A stretch of DNA of 64,000 bases from Dermacoccus abyssi (GTDB taxonomy: Bacteria; Actinomycetota; Actinomycetes; Actinomycetales; Dermatophilaceae), in contig NZ_QWLM01000003.1 of assembly GCF_003515945.1 (NCBI RefSeq), positions 230,073-294,072 on the forward strand. The letters run 5' to 3'. The notes below the pieces were generated by a model, which saw only the letters and a list, made by a program, of their open reading frames with translations, did no database searches and was not told the origin of the DNA. Made by a program: the position numbers and the translations under genes. Positions 34,912-44,133 of the stretch are shown here, piece after piece (position 1 is the first letter of the stretch; each line of letters opens with the position of its first letter).

Positions 34912-37091
34912 TAGCCTCTCTCCAGGAACTCAGCCTGTTGGTCGTCGACACGCTCGTGCGCAGCCTGGGCCAGCAGGGGGTGATCGGCCATCGTCGGGTC
35001 TTGTTCGACGAGCGCTACGGCTTCGTCGCGGGCCTTGGCGATGACCTCGAGATCTGACGCCTTTGTCAGTTCCAACCAGTCGAGGGACGTACGGCGACCA
35101 CTCTGCGCGGCGCCGAGCACGTCACCCTCTCGTCGTAATTCTAGATCCAGGTCGGCGATGGCGAATCCGTCGGTCGTCCCCGCGACGCGGCCGAGGCGTT
35201 CGAGGGCCTCCGGGGACTCGGAGCGTGTGACGAGCAGACACAGACCGCCGTGCTCCCCTCGGCCCACGCGGCCGCGGAGCTGGTGCAGCTGGGACAGGCC
35301 GAAGCGATCGGCGTCGACGATGACGATCATCGAGGCGTTGGGCACGTCGACCCCCACCTCGATGACGGTGGTGGCCACGAGAACGTCGACCTCTCCCCCG
35401 GCGAATCGCCGCATGACGGTGTCCTTCTCGTCGGCCGGCAACCGGCCGTGCATGAGATCGATCGAGACGCCTCCGAGCGCCGGCAGGTGACGCATCTGCT
35501 CGATGAGCTCCACGACACCGACCGGACGTAGCGCCTCACCGTCATCGGCAGGCGTGCCCGGGCCGACGAGCATTGCCCCGGAGCCGTCCTGCGCGTCACC
35601 AATCCGACCGGCCACGACGTAGACCTGTCGGCCTGCGCGGCACTCCTCGGCGATGCGCTCCCACACGCGGTTCATCCACGCCGGGTTCTGCGCCTGCACG
35701 ACGTGGCTGACGATGGGTGCCCTCCCCCGCGGCAGTTGCCGCAGGGTAGAGACGTCGAGGTCGCCGAACGCCGTCATCGCCACGGTGCGGGGTATCGGCG
35801 TGGCCGTCATGACGAGCACGTGCGGCGGCGTGGCTGCCTTCGAGTTCAGCGCGGAACGCTGCTCGACTCCGAAACGATGCTGCTCGTCCACCACCACGAG
35901 CCCGAGATCGGCGAAATCGACGTGCTTCTGCAGCAGGGCATGGGTTCCGATGACAATGCCGGCCTCGCCGGAGACGATGTCGAGCAGTGCCTGCGAGCGC
36001 GCCGAGGTCGACATCGATCCCGTGAGGAGCGTGACGCGCGTGCCGTCGGCGTCCCCGCCGAGTTGCCCGCGTTGCGCGAGGTCGCCCAGCATGGCGCGCA
36101 TCGACGTGGCGTGTTGCGCCGCGAGCACCTCCGTGGGCGCGAGGAGGGCTGCCTGTGCGCCGGAGTCGACGACGGCGAGCATCGCCCGCAGCGCCACGAT
36201 CGTCTTACCCGAGCCGACCTCACCCTGGAGCAGTCGGTGCATGGGCACCTCACGCGCGAGGTCGTCGGCGATGGCGGCACCGACCTCGACCTGCCCCGAC
36301 GTCAGCTCGAACGGGAGAGCGCGGTCGAAGCGCGCGAGCAGACCGTCCGGGCGCGGGACGCGAGGCGTCGCGGGTACCGAGCGAGCCTTGGCCCGGCGCT
36401 GCGCGAGCACGAGTTGAGTGATGAACGCCTCGTCGAAGCGGAAACGCTTCTTCGCCGCGCCCACGTCCGCCATGGTGCGCGGCAGGTGCGCGGCGCGCAT
36501 GGCACGCGTGAGATCGGGCACGCCCATGCGCTCACGCAGGTCGTCGTCGAGCGGGTCGGGCAAGGTGCCGACCGCGTCGAGCACCTGCTTGATCGACAGC
36601 GTCAGACTGAGGTTCGTGATCTTCTCGACCTGTTTGTAGACCGGCACGAGGCCGTTCTCGTAGATGCTCATGTCAGCGTCGTCCATGAGCGAGTACTGCG
36701 GGTGGGTGAGCTGCAATTGCTTTCCGTAGAGCCCCAGCTGACCGCTGAAGAGGGCTCTCTTACCCGGCCGAAGAATGCCGTAGTGCGGGTGCGCACTGAA
36801 GAACGTGACGAGCGCGCGCTGGCCCGCGTCGTCGACGATGACGGCGTTGGCCATGGAACCGCGCCGGTTCTTCATGCGCCGCTGCGTCATCTCCGCCACC
36901 TCGGCGGTGAGAACGACGTGCTCGCCGAGTTCGAACTCCGAGAAGCTGCTGCCGGCGTGGGCGTCGATGTAGCGGCGCGGGAAGTAGTGAAGGAGATCGC
37001 CGACCGTCTCGAGGTTGCGCGCCTTCGCGAGTTTCTTCGCGCTCGTGCCGAGCACCTTGACGAGCGGTGTCTCGAGCGTTACCTCACTCAT
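34911..37091 (-). CDS. recG: ATP-dependent DNA helicase RecG
   Basis: A 726-residue SF2 helicase that reverses stalled replication forks. The N-terminal wedge/OB-fold domain (about 1-250) is followed by the helicase core with Walker A (GEVGSGKTIVAL), DEQHRFG (motif II), TATPIPRT and the C-terminal motifs LHQLRGRVGRG. Length and order are normal. It overlaps the FakA-like gene by 8 bp. Confidence 0.96.
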   Translation of the reverse strand: MSEVTLETPLVKVLGTSAKKLAKARNLETVGDLLHYFPRRYIDAHAGSSFSEFELGEHVVLTAEVAEMTQRRMKNRRGSMANAVIVDDAGQRALVTFFSAHPHYGILRPGKRALFSGQLGLYGKQLQLTHPQYSLMDDADMSIYENGLVPVYKQVEKITNLSLTLSIKQVLDAVGTLPDPLDDDLRERMGVPDLTRAMRAAHLPRTMADVGAAKKRFRFDEAFITQLVLAQRRAKARSVPATPRVPRPDGLLARFDRALPFELTSGQVEVGAAIADDLAREVPMHRLLQGEVGSGKTIVALRAMLAVVDSGAQAALLAPTEVLAAQHATSMRAMLGDLAQRGQLGGDADGTRVTLLTGSMSTSARSQALLDIVSGEAGIVIGTHALLQKHVDFADLGLVVVDEQHRFGVEQRSALNSKAATPPHVLVMTATPIPRTVAMTAFGDLDVSTLRQLPRGRAPIVSHVVQAQNPAWMNRVWERIAEECRAGRQVYVVAGRIGDAQDGSGAMLVGPGTPADDGEALRPVGVVELIEQMRHLPALGGVSIDLMHGRLPADEKDTVMRRFAGGEVDVLVATTVIEVGVDVPNASMIVIVDADRFGLSQLHQLRGRVGRGEHGGLCLLVTRSESPEALERLGRVAGTTDGFAIADLDLELRREGDVLGAAQSGRRTSLDWLELTKASDLEVIAKARDEAVALVEQDPTMADHPLLAQAAHERVDDQQAEFLERG

Positions 37092-38529
37092 GGATCACTC
37101 CGAGTTGGACGAGGAAGCCCGATTGCAGACGCAGGAGGTCGAGCTCCGCTCCGACGCGTTCGGCCTCGGCTTCCAGGAAGGTGACGAACTGCTCTGCCGC
37201 GGCCGGTTCGGCGTCCGGCGCGATGCAGGCGGTGACGACCTCGGCTCCCTCGAAATGGCTGCGCACAAGATCTCGCGCGGCACGCCACGTGCCCGCCTGC
37301 AGTACCTCGATCTCCTCATCGGCATCGAAGCCCGTGGCAACGGCGTCAAGGCCCGCGAGCAGTGTGACGAGACTGTGACTGCGGGCTCCGTCACCGGGAG
37401 TTCCCCGGTCGGCGAGGACGAGAGTCGACCCGTTGTCCGGTTCGACGATGCGCTCGCTGACGGCGGCCCCGAGGCTGCGCGCATAGCGCTGCACGGCCTC
37501 GTCCTGGGCAACGACGACGACGTCGCTGACTGTGTCGAGGCCGCCGGCGAAGCGCGTGACCGCGATGTTGTTCACGGACCCCGCGTCACGGGCATGGGAG
37601 ACCGCGACGAGCGGAAGGTCGGTGTGCACGTGGAGGCGGTGGATACCGTCTCCACCGGCGACGACGACGCTGTCACCGACCTCGGTGAGGCGCGAGCGCA
37701 ACGAGGCAGCCACCTCGTCCGTGAGCCCCTCGATCACGCCCATGACTTCGAAGGCCGGACCGTCGCTCGTCACCTGACAGCCGCCCTCCGAACGGACGCT
37801 TCGCGCCTCGGCGCGGGGCAGCCAGGAGCGTTCGCTGGCACGAGGAAGCCCGTGGCGTCCGCTCGCAACACGGCTGAGGCACTCGAGCACGATGGCGAGG
37901 CCGGCTCCGCCGGCGTCGACGACCCCCGCCTCGGCGAGGACGGCGAGTTGTTGCGGAGATCGGGACAGGGCGAGCTTCGCGCCGTCGAACGCCGCCTGCG
38001 CCACGTCGTCGACCTGGGGCGTCTCGCCGGAGTGCACGGCCTCGGAACGAGCGTGGCTCGCCGCGACAGCCGCCGCTTCGGCGACGCTGAGCATGGTTCC
38101 CTCGACGGGGTTGTCGACGGCTCCCCTCGCCGAGGATGCGCCGGAGTGCAGGGCTCGCGCGAGAGCGTCGCCGTCCAGCCCGAGGGCAACGGCCTCGTCC
38201 ACGCCGTCGGGGTCGACGGGCAACGCTCCGAGCGCTCCGACGAAACCCCGCACGTACTCCGAGAGGATGACCCCCGAGTTGCCCTGGGCCTCACGCGTGA
38301 TGGCACCGAGCACCTGGCGCAGGTCGGAGCGAGCGGTGCGCGCACCCGGATCGAGTTCTTCGACTGCGCGAAGGCCGGCCTCGAGGGTGGCGCGCATGTT
38401 CGTGCCCGTGTCGCCGTCGGGCACCGGGTAGACGTTGAGGGAGTTGAGGATCGTCTCCGACGCGGCAAGCTCTGCTCGGGCCGCGACGAGGACGCGGGCG
38501 AGGGAGGCCAACGTGAGCGTCGTCGTCAT
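37084..38529 (-). CDS. DAK2-domain protein, FakA-like fatty acid kinase
   Basis: A 481-residue protein with an N-terminal DhaL/DAK2 kinase domain (NVYPVPDGDTGTNM, GNSGVILSEYVRGF, SAEAGVVDAGGAGLAIVL-type motifs) and a C-terminal DegV-like/FakA1 part. FakA kinases phosphorylate fatty acids bound to FakB. No fakB gene is in the window. The position next to recG is conserved in actinobacteria and Firmicutes. Start ATG 38529, divergent from rpmB. Confidence 0.88.
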   Translation of the reverse strand: MTTTLTLASLARVLVAARAELAASETILNSLNVYPVPDGDTGTNMRATLEAGLRAVEELDPGARTARSDLRQVLGAITREAQGNSGVILSEYVRGFVGALGALPVDPDGVDEAVALGLDGDALARALHSGASSARGAVDNPVEGTMLSVAEAAAVAASHARSEAVHSGETPQVDDVAQAAFDGAKLALSRSPQQLAVLAEAGVVDAGGAGLAIVLECLSRVASGRHGLPRASERSWLPRAEARSVRSEGGCQVTSDGPAFEVMGVIEGLTDEVAASLRSRLTEVGDSVVVAGGDGIHRLHVHTDLPLVAVSHARDAGSVNNIAVTRFAGGLDTVSDVVVVAQDEAVQRYARSLGAAVSERIVEPDNGSTLVLADRGTPGDGARSHSLVTLLAGLDAVATGFDADEEIEVLQAGTWRAARDLVRSHFEGAEVVTACIAPDAEPAAAEQFVTFLEAEAERVGAELDLLRLQSGFLVQLGVIHE

Positions 38530-38709
38530 GGCGCCCCTCCGTCCTCGCTCATCCGTGACTCACGGGCGACGCGTGGGCCGAGGCACCCACGAACCGCTCG
38601 TTCGCCCCTACTCTGGCACAAGGCACCGACAATGGAATCGTGGGCGAATCGCCGCTGCCTGACGGCTGACACCCCGCGCGTGCGCCCGAAGCGAGCCACT
38701 CGCCTCGTT

Positions 38710-38739
38710 TTGCTCCGCCAGGTAGGGCTCGGCTATGCT
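38710..38739 (+). promoter_or_regulatory. rpmB promoter
   Basis: -35 TTGCTC (38710-38715), 18-bp spacer, -10 TATGCT (38734-38739), giving an untranslated leader of about 80 bases before the GTG at 38825. The 295-bp gap between the divergent FakA-like gene and rpmB holds no other gene I can support. Confidence 0.5.
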
Positions 38740-38824
38740 TCCCAGGTTGCCTCCGTGTCGCCCGTCGTCCTGACGTGCCTGCCGGGGCGAAACCCAAGAA
38801 CGTTCATCGACTTCAGGAGAAACC

Positions 38825-39019
38825 GTGGCTGCCACCTGCGACGTCTGCGGCAAGGGACCGGGCTTCGGTCACAACATCTCGCACTCCAACCGCCGCACCA
38901 AGCGTCGTTGGAACCCGAACATCCAGCGCGTTCGCGCGATGGTCGGCGAGGCTGGCGTGACCCCGAAGCGTCTCAACGTCTGCACCTCCTGCCTCAAGGC
39001 AGGTAAGGTCAAGCGCTGA
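38825..39019 (+). CDS. rpmB: 50S ribosomal protein L28
   Basis: 64 residues, [20 protein letters not shown] start. Two CxxC pairs (CDVC and CTSC) make this the zinc-binding form. The [10 protein letters not shown] motif is typical of L28. GTG start with CAGGAG upstream. It is a single-gene unit ending in a strong terminator. Confidence 0.96.
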   Translation: MAATCDVCGKGPGFGHNISHSNRRTKRRWNPNIQRVRAMVGEAGVTPKRLNVCTSCLKAGKVKR

Positions 39020-39039
39020 TCTCAGCACTTGCGTCAAGA

Positions 39040-39063
39040 AACCCGGCTCCGGCCGGGTTTTTT
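39040..39063 (+). terminator. rpmB intrinsic terminator
   Basis: AACCCGGC (39040-39047), loop TCCG, GCCGGGTT (39052-39059), then TTTT. A textbook rho-independent terminator 20 bases after the rpmB stop. Confidence 0.85.
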
Positions 39064-39141
39064 GTTGCCCGCCTTCACGATATTGCCGTGAAAGCGCGGC
39101 ATCCCTCCCGCGGTAACCGCTCACCATCGGTGGGTACGCGT

Positions 39142-39176
39142 GAGCCGGGCGCCCCCTTCGGGGGGACGCCCGGCTC
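39142..39176 (-). terminator. Hairpin after the symporter-associated gene
   Basis: GAGCCGGGCG and CGCCCGGCTC arms enclose a smaller CCCCC/GGGGG stem, making one long GC-rich hairpin 20 bases beyond the minus-strand stop at 39197. No strong U-tract is present on either strand. It probably ends the symporter operon. Confidence 0.6.
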
Positions 39177-39196
39177 AGTCGTTCGCAGTCAGTACC

Positions 39197-39529
39197 TCAG
39201 TGGGCGCTGGGCTGCTCGTGCTCCGCGGCGGCCTTGTCCTCGGCGAGCTCACGCTCATCGACGACGATCGGGCGAGTGACTGCCCAGCCGATGAGCGCTG
39301 CCGCCAGGACGAGCAGACCGACGCCGGTCCACAGGTTGAGGTTCGCGCCGTCGGCCTTGGCCCGGTCGGCCTCGCTCGTCGTGAAGCTCATCCCGACGAG
39401 GATGACGCCGTAGATGCCCATGAGGGCACCGATGATGTTGCGGATGTCGAACAGGCCCGCGCCGTGACGCGCGGAGTTGGCCGCCTTCGCGGTGCCTGCT
39501 CCGGCCTTGTCGTTCGTGGGAGTACTCAT
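39197..39529 (-). CDS. Two-pass membrane protein paired with the symporter
   Basis: A 110-residue protein. A polar N-terminus (MSTPTNDKAGAGTAKAAN) is followed by two membrane helices (NIIGALMGIYGVILVGMSF and LWTGVGLLVLAAALIGWAV) and a charged C-terminal tail. It starts 11 bp after the stop of the sodium/solute symporter gene and is probably co-transcribed. Small partners next to SSS-family transporters exist in actinobacteria, but I cannot name a characterised function. Confidence 0.75.
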   Translation of the reverse strand: MSTPTNDKAGAGTAKAANSARHGAGLFDIRNIIGALMGIYGVILVGMSFTTSEADRAKADGANLNLWTGVGLLVLAAALIGWAVTRPIVVDERELAEDKAAAEHEQPSAH

Positions 39530-39540
39530 GGTTCAACCCC

Positions 39541-41220
39541 TCAGTGGAAGACGATGTTGAGCAGGATGACGAGGGCCAGCGAGATTCCGGCGAGCTTCGT
39601 CGGCGACTGCCACCAGCTCGTGGTGGTGTCCTCCTCGAAGTCCTCCTTCGGCGTCTCGCTGTAGACGAGGCCGCGCAGCGACTCCGCCGGCTTCGGCTGC
39701 GTCGCGAGGCTCACGACGTAGCTGACGAGGACGTCGACGACGAACGCCGTACCGGCAGCCACGAACGAGGCGCCCTGGCCACCGATCGGGATGACGCCGA
39801 CGGACAGCCCGCCCAGAGCGTCCTCCGAGAGCACCGCGACGATGACCGCGCCGACGGTACCGGCGACGAGACCGGCCCAACCGGCCGTCGCCGTCATGCG
39901 CTTCCAGAACATACCGAGGATGAACGTGGCGAACAGCGGCGCGTTGAAGAAGCCGAAGAGCGTCTGCAGGTAGCTCATCGCGTTCTCGTAGCTGGCGGCG
40001 AGGAACGAGGTGAAGATCGCGACCACCGTGGCGACGACCGTCATGATGCGGCCGATGCGGATGTAGTACGCGTCGTCACGCTCCTTGACGACGTACTCCT
40101 GCCAGATGTCGTAGCTGAAGACCGTGTTGAACGCCGAGATGTTGGCGGCCATACCTGCCATGAAGGCGGCGAGCATACCGGCGATGGCCACGCCGAGCAG
40201 ACCGTTCGGCAGCAGATCACTCATGAGGTACAGCAGCGCGTTGTTGTAGTCGGCGCTGCCACCCGAGGCCTTGGCCTTGGCGATCTCCGGCACGAGCACA
40301 CCGGCGATGATGCCGGGGATGATGATGATGAACGGGATGAACATCTTCGGGAACGTGCCGATGATCGGAGCACGGCGAGCCGAGTTCATGTCCTTGGAGG
40401 CCATGACGCGCTGAACCTCGACGAAGTTCGTCGTCCAGTAACCGAAGGAGAGCACGAAGCCGAGACCGAACACGATGCCGATGACGGACCAGACCGAGCT
40501 CGTGAAGCCGGTCAGGGAGTTACCCGGCCACGAGGCGAGTTCGCCGTCGGTACCTGCGACCTGCATCTTGTCCTGCAGGCCGCCCCAGCCGCCGACCTTG
40601 TGCAGGGCGGCGAGCGTCAGCGGCAGCAGTGCGGCGACGATGACGAAGAACTGCAGCACCTCGTTGTAGATGGCAGCGGAGAGGCCACCGAGGGTGATGT
40701 AGCTGAGGACGATGACGGCGGCGACGATCGTCGAGACGGTCATGTCCCAGCCGAGCAGCATGTTGACGATCTTCGCCAGCAGGTAGAGGTTCACACCGGC
40801 GATGAGCACCTGCGCGAGCGCGAACGAGATCGCGTTGACGAGGTGGGCGCCGGTACCGAAGCGGCGCTTCATGAACTCCGGCACCGAGCGCACGCCCGAG
40901 CCGTAGTAGAACGGCATCATCACGATGGCCAGGAACAGCATGGCCGGGATCGCGCCGATCCAGTAGTAGTGGAACGTCGGCATACCCATCTGGGCACCGG
41001 ACGCGGACATACCCATGATCTCGACGGCACCGAGGTTGGCCGAGATGAAGGCGAGGCCGGTGACCCAGGCGGGCAACGATCGGCCGGACATGAAGAAGTC
41101 GATGCTCGAACTCACCTGACGGCGGGCCAACAGGCCGATGCCGAGAACGAAGACGAAGTACAACGCGATGAGCACGTAGTCGACCGGCCCTGCGTCGAGA
41201 CGCAGTGCGGGGGTATCCAT
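39541..41220 (-). CDS. Sodium:solute symporter (SSS family)
   Basis: A 559-residue Na+-coupled transporter with about 13-14 membrane segments. Family features include the helix-1 region DYVLIALYFVFVLGIGLLARR and the helix-6 motif GGLSAAIYNEVLQFF seen in SGLT-like members. I chose the ATG at 41220; a TTG at 41229 would add three residues. Substrate cannot be assigned: sugars, proline, pantothenate, urea and others occur in this family. Divergently adjacent genes do not help. The 110-residue membrane protein follows it. Confidence 0.88.
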   Translation of the reverse strand: MDTPALRLDAGPVDYVLIALYFVFVLGIGLLARRQVSSSIDFFMSGRSLPAWVTGLAFISANLGAVEIMGMSASGAQMGMPTFHYYWIGAIPAMLFLAIVMMPFYYGSGVRSVPEFMKRRFGTGAHLVNAISFALAQVLIAGVNLYLLAKIVNMLLGWDMTVSTIVAAVIVLSYITLGGLSAAIYNEVLQFFVIVAALLPLTLAALHKVGGWGGLQDKMQVAGTDGELASWPGNSLTGFTSSVWSVIGIVFGLGFVLSFGYWTTNFVEVQRVMASKDMNSARRAPIIGTFPKMFIPFIIIIPGIIAGVLVPEIAKAKASGGSADYNNALLYLMSDLLPNGLLGVAIAGMLAAFMAGMAANISAFNTVFSYDIWQEYVVKERDDAYYIRIGRIMTVVATVVAIFTSFLAASYENAMSYLQTLFGFFNAPLFATFILGMFWKRMTATAGWAGLVAGTVGAVIVAVLSEDALGGLSVGVIPIGGQGASFVAAGTAFVVDVLVSYVVSLATQPKPAESLRGLVYSETPKEDFEEDTTTSWWQSPTKLAGISLALVILLNIVFH

Positions 41221-41357
41221 AGGCAGCAAGGCTGGCTCCCGGTCTGAAGATTCTGCTTGACCGCCTGACGGTAGCCCACGGCCCCCTTCGGAGCCATGCA
41301 GACGGGCTCATCACAGAGGATTGCAATACGTTCGCAACAATCGGAGCAGTTCGCTCG

Positions 41358-42353
41358 TCAGCGAGCGCCGAAGTGCGTCCAGCCCTCCGTCTGCGCCGAC
41401 TCGCCGTCGAGCGTCACGCCCCGGCCGTCCTCGACACGGCCGACGACGTGCCATCCCGCCGGAACGCGCCCCTCCGGGCTTGTCGCGAGCAGGGCGTGTT
41501 CCTCACCGCCGGAGAGCACACACTCGAGTGCCCGATCCCCCACCACCGGTTCGAGGGGACGCGCCATCGCACGGAGCGCGTCACCGTCGAAGGCGAGGCG
41601 CACGCTCGACGCCCGCACGATCCGTGCGGCGTCGAGCATCAGGCCGTCGGAAACGTCCATCGCGCAGCGCACCCCCGCAGCAACAGCTTCGTCACCCGCG
41701 TATCGCGGGCGCGGGGCACGATGCCACCCCACGCATTCCTGAGTCGCTGTCCCGGCTCTTTCCGAGGGCGCGACTTCACCGAGCAATACGAGCAGACCGG
41801 CGTGACTTCGCCCGAGGACGTCGGAGACGATGATCGACTCCCCCACTCGCGCGTTGGCACGCAGCAGCGGCTCGCGCCCCGCGGGCAGATCACCGAGGGC
41901 CGTGACCGCGATGACGACCGTGCCGTCGGGCGCTCCCGAGAGGTCGCCGCCGAACGAACCGACCCCGGCACGCCGCAGTTCGTCGGCCATACCGCGCGTG
42001 AGGTCGACGAGCCAGTCGACACGGGTGGCCCCCTCAGCGGCCAGTGCGACGACGACGCCGGTCGGACGCGCGCCCATCGCAACGACGTCGGCGAGGTTCT
42101 GCGCGATGACCTTGACCCCGACGTCCTGGGGCGACGACCAGTCGTCACGCCAGTCGAGGCCGAGCACCATGGAATCCGTCGTGACGACGGTACGGCCAGT
42201 GCTCGTTGTGAGGACGGCGGCGTCGTCACCGGGCCCGACATCGGCCGCCGCGGGTTCGACCACGGCGAGGACGGACCTCAGCACGCCCAATTCACCGACG
42301 TCGTCGACGGTCGGGGCGTCGCCGCCCACTCTCGGCGTCCACACGTTCCTCAC
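41358..42353 (-). CDS. thiL: Thiamine-monophosphate kinase
   Basis: A 331-residue AIR-synthase-like kinase that makes thiamine diphosphate. Visible motifs: GPGDDAAVL near the N-terminus (Mg/ATP binding), TTDSMVLGLDW, and MDVSDGLMLDAARI in the C-terminal half. The open frame extends to 42707, but the extension covers the divergent lipoprotein gene and is not protein-like. GTG at 42353 or 42341 is the probable start. The gene order thiL-DUF3515-ddl is conserved in actinobacteria. Confidence 0.92.
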   Translation of the reverse strand: MRNVWTPRVGGDAPTVDDVGELGVLRSVLAVVEPAAADVGPGDDAAVLTTSTGRTVVTTDSMVLGLDWRDDWSSPQDVGVKVIAQNLADVVAMGARPTGVVVALAAEGATRVDWLVDLTRGMADELRRAGVGSFGGDLSGAPDGTVVIAVTALGDLPAGREPLLRANARVGESIIVSDVLGRSHAGLLVLLGEVAPSERAGTATQECVGWHRAPRPRYAGDEAVAAGVRCAMDVSDGLMLDAARIVRASSVRLAFDGDALRAMARPLEPVVGDRALECVLSGGEEHALLATSPEGRVPAGWHVVGRVEDGRGVTLDGESAQTEGWTHFGAR

Positions 42354-42435
42354 GGCCCCATTCAAGCAGGCCGGAACAGACCGCATCCGCGCCGCACCAG
42401 GCAGCGCGCAGCCACCGCCGGTAGCGTTGTCCACC

Positions 42436-42903
42436 ATGACGACGCTCCGTTCCCTCAGCCTCCTCGTCGCCGGTTCGTCAGCCGTGTGGGCGCTCGCCGC
42501 GTGCTCGCTACCTCCGGTGGAGGCCAAGCCCGCGGATCGCGCGGACACCCCGCAGTGCAAGGCGGCCTCGAGCGCCTGGCCGGCGAAGGTGGCCGGTTTC
42601 GAGCCGTACCCCGTCACCACGCCGTCCGACGCGGTGCGCGCATGGGGCGAACGGCCCGAGTCGTCCGTCATCGCGCGCTGTGGCCTCACCCCTCCCGGAC
42701 CCACCACGGAGACGTGCTTCGAGGCGAACGGCGTCGACTGGGTGCAGTCCGACCTGTCGGACGGGCGTCGCTACACCACCTACGGCCGAGAACCGGCCAT
42801 CGAGGTGCTCGTGCCGAAGGAGTCTAAGGCCGATGCCTCCACGCTCGCGGCTTTCGCGCCCGCAGCGAAGAAGATCGCCCAGGGCGAGCGGCGCTGCTCC
42901 TAG
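42436..42903 (+). CDS. DUF3515 lipoprotein
   Basis: A 155-residue secreted lipoprotein: signal peptide with lipobox ALAAC (Cys near residue 23), four further cysteines and a conserved DUF3515 body (AVRAWGERPESSVIARCG, GRYTTYGREP-type segment). It lies between thiL and ddl on the opposite strand, as in mycobacteria and many other actinobacteria. Function unknown; the conserved location beside D-Ala-D-Ala ligase suggests the envelope. Confidence 0.9.
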   Translation: MTTLRSLSLLVAGSSAVWALAACSLPPVEAKPADRADTPQCKAASSAWPAKVAGFEPYPVTTPSDAVRAWGERPESSVIARCGLTPPGPTTETCFEANGVDWVQSDLSDGRRYTTYGREPAIEVLVPKESKADASTLAAFAPAAKKIAQGERRCS

Positions 42904-42937
42904 GCGATCTTCTGCGAGTTTCGAGGCTCAGCCGACG

Positions 42938-44059
42938 TCAGCGCAGCCCCGTGCGGCGCTCGCGCGCCAACTCGATGAGGTCGGTGATGAGCTCGGTGTA
43001 GCCGAGACCACTGGCGTTCCATACCTGCGGGAACATCGAGACCGGCGTGAAGCCCGGCAGCGTGTTGATCTCGTTGAGGTACAGCGTGCCCTCGGGCGTG
43101 TAGAACCAGTCGACGCGCGCGAGACCCTCGCAACCGGCGGCGTCGAACGCTGTGATCGACAGTTCCTTGATGCGGGCGGCGTCGTCGGCCGGGACGTCGG
43201 CCGGGCACGACAGGCGCAGCCCGTCGTCGTTGAGGTACTTGGCCTCGAAGTCGTAGAAGTCGTGCGCGCCGATCTCCTCGATCTCACCGAGTTCAGACGC
43301 TCGCGGCAGGTCGCTGCCGTGGCCTTCCAGCACGCCGCACTCGACCTCGCGGCCGACGATGCCCGCCTCGACGACGACCTTCGGGTCGCTCCGGCGTGCC
43401 ATCTCGATGGCCGCCTCGAGCTCGTCCGGGCCGTTCACCTTCGAGATTCCGACCGACGAGCCCGCACGCGCGGGCTTGACGAAGACCGGCCAACCCAGCG
43501 ACGCGACGGCGTCCATGGCTGCGGCCTTGTCGCGGCGCCACTCCTTGTCGGTGATGACGGTGTACGGCCCGACCGGCAGACCGGCGGCCGCGAAGACGAC
43601 CTTCATCATGTGCTTGTCCATCATGACGGCCGACGCCGTCACGCCGGAGCCCACGTAGTGCAGGTCGGCCAGTTCGAGCAGCCCCTGCAGGGTGCCGTCC
43701 TCACCGAACGGGCCGTGCAGCAACGGCAGGACGACGTCGACCGAGGTGAGCGCCTCGGGGGTCTCGCCCGGCTCGAGCACGAGGATGTCGTGCTGCTCCG
43801 GCGACGGCGCGACGAGCACCTCCTTGCCGGAGCCGCTCTTCACCTCCGGAAGCTGCTTGTCCTTGATGGCGAGCGCCTCGACGTCGTCGGGCATGAGGAC
43901 CCACTGACCGGTCTTCGTGATGCCGATCGGCACGACCTCGTAGCGGTCGCGATCGATCGCCGCGAGGACACCTGCGGCCGTGGCACACGAGATGGCGTGT
44001 TCGGAGGAGCGTCCACCGAAGACGACGGCGACGCGGGTACGGGTCTGGGAAGTGCTCAT
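42938..44059 (-). CDS. ddl: D-alanine--D-alanine ligase
   Basis: A 373-residue ATP-grasp ligase that makes the D-Ala-D-Ala dipeptide of peptidoglycan. N-terminal VAVVFGGRSSEH motif; ATP-grasp segments KPARAGSSVGISKV and EINTLPGFT at the metal site near the C-terminus; catalytic RVDWFY region. Length is normal. Convergent with the DUF3515 gene. Confidence 0.96.
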   Translation of the reverse strand: MSTSQTRTRVAVVFGGRSSEHAISCATAAGVLAAIDRDRYEVVPIGITKTGQWVLMPDDVEALAIKDKQLPEVKSGSGKEVLVAPSPEQHDILVLEPGETPEALTSVDVVLPLLHGPFGEDGTLQGLLELADLHYVGSGVTASAVMMDKHMMKVVFAAAGLPVGPYTVITDKEWRRDKAAAMDAVASLGWPVFVKPARAGSSVGISKVNGPDELEAAIEMARRSDPKVVVEAGIVGREVECGVLEGHGSDLPRASELGEIEEIGAHDFYDFEAKYLNDDGLRLSCPADVPADDAARIKELSITAFDAAGCEGLARVDWFYTPEGTLYLNEINTLPGFTPVSMFPQVWNASGLGYTELITDLIELARERRTGLR

Positions 44060-44133
44060 CGTCTGTCACTCTAGCCGTCCACATGCCGCAACCTGCGAAC
44101 CTCGCACCGACGAGCCGTGCCAGGCTCGACGTC

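Noticed and set aside
39544..41247. A 567-codon plus-strand open frame
   Set aside because: Antisense to the sodium/solute symporter; charged, repetitive composition with no family features.
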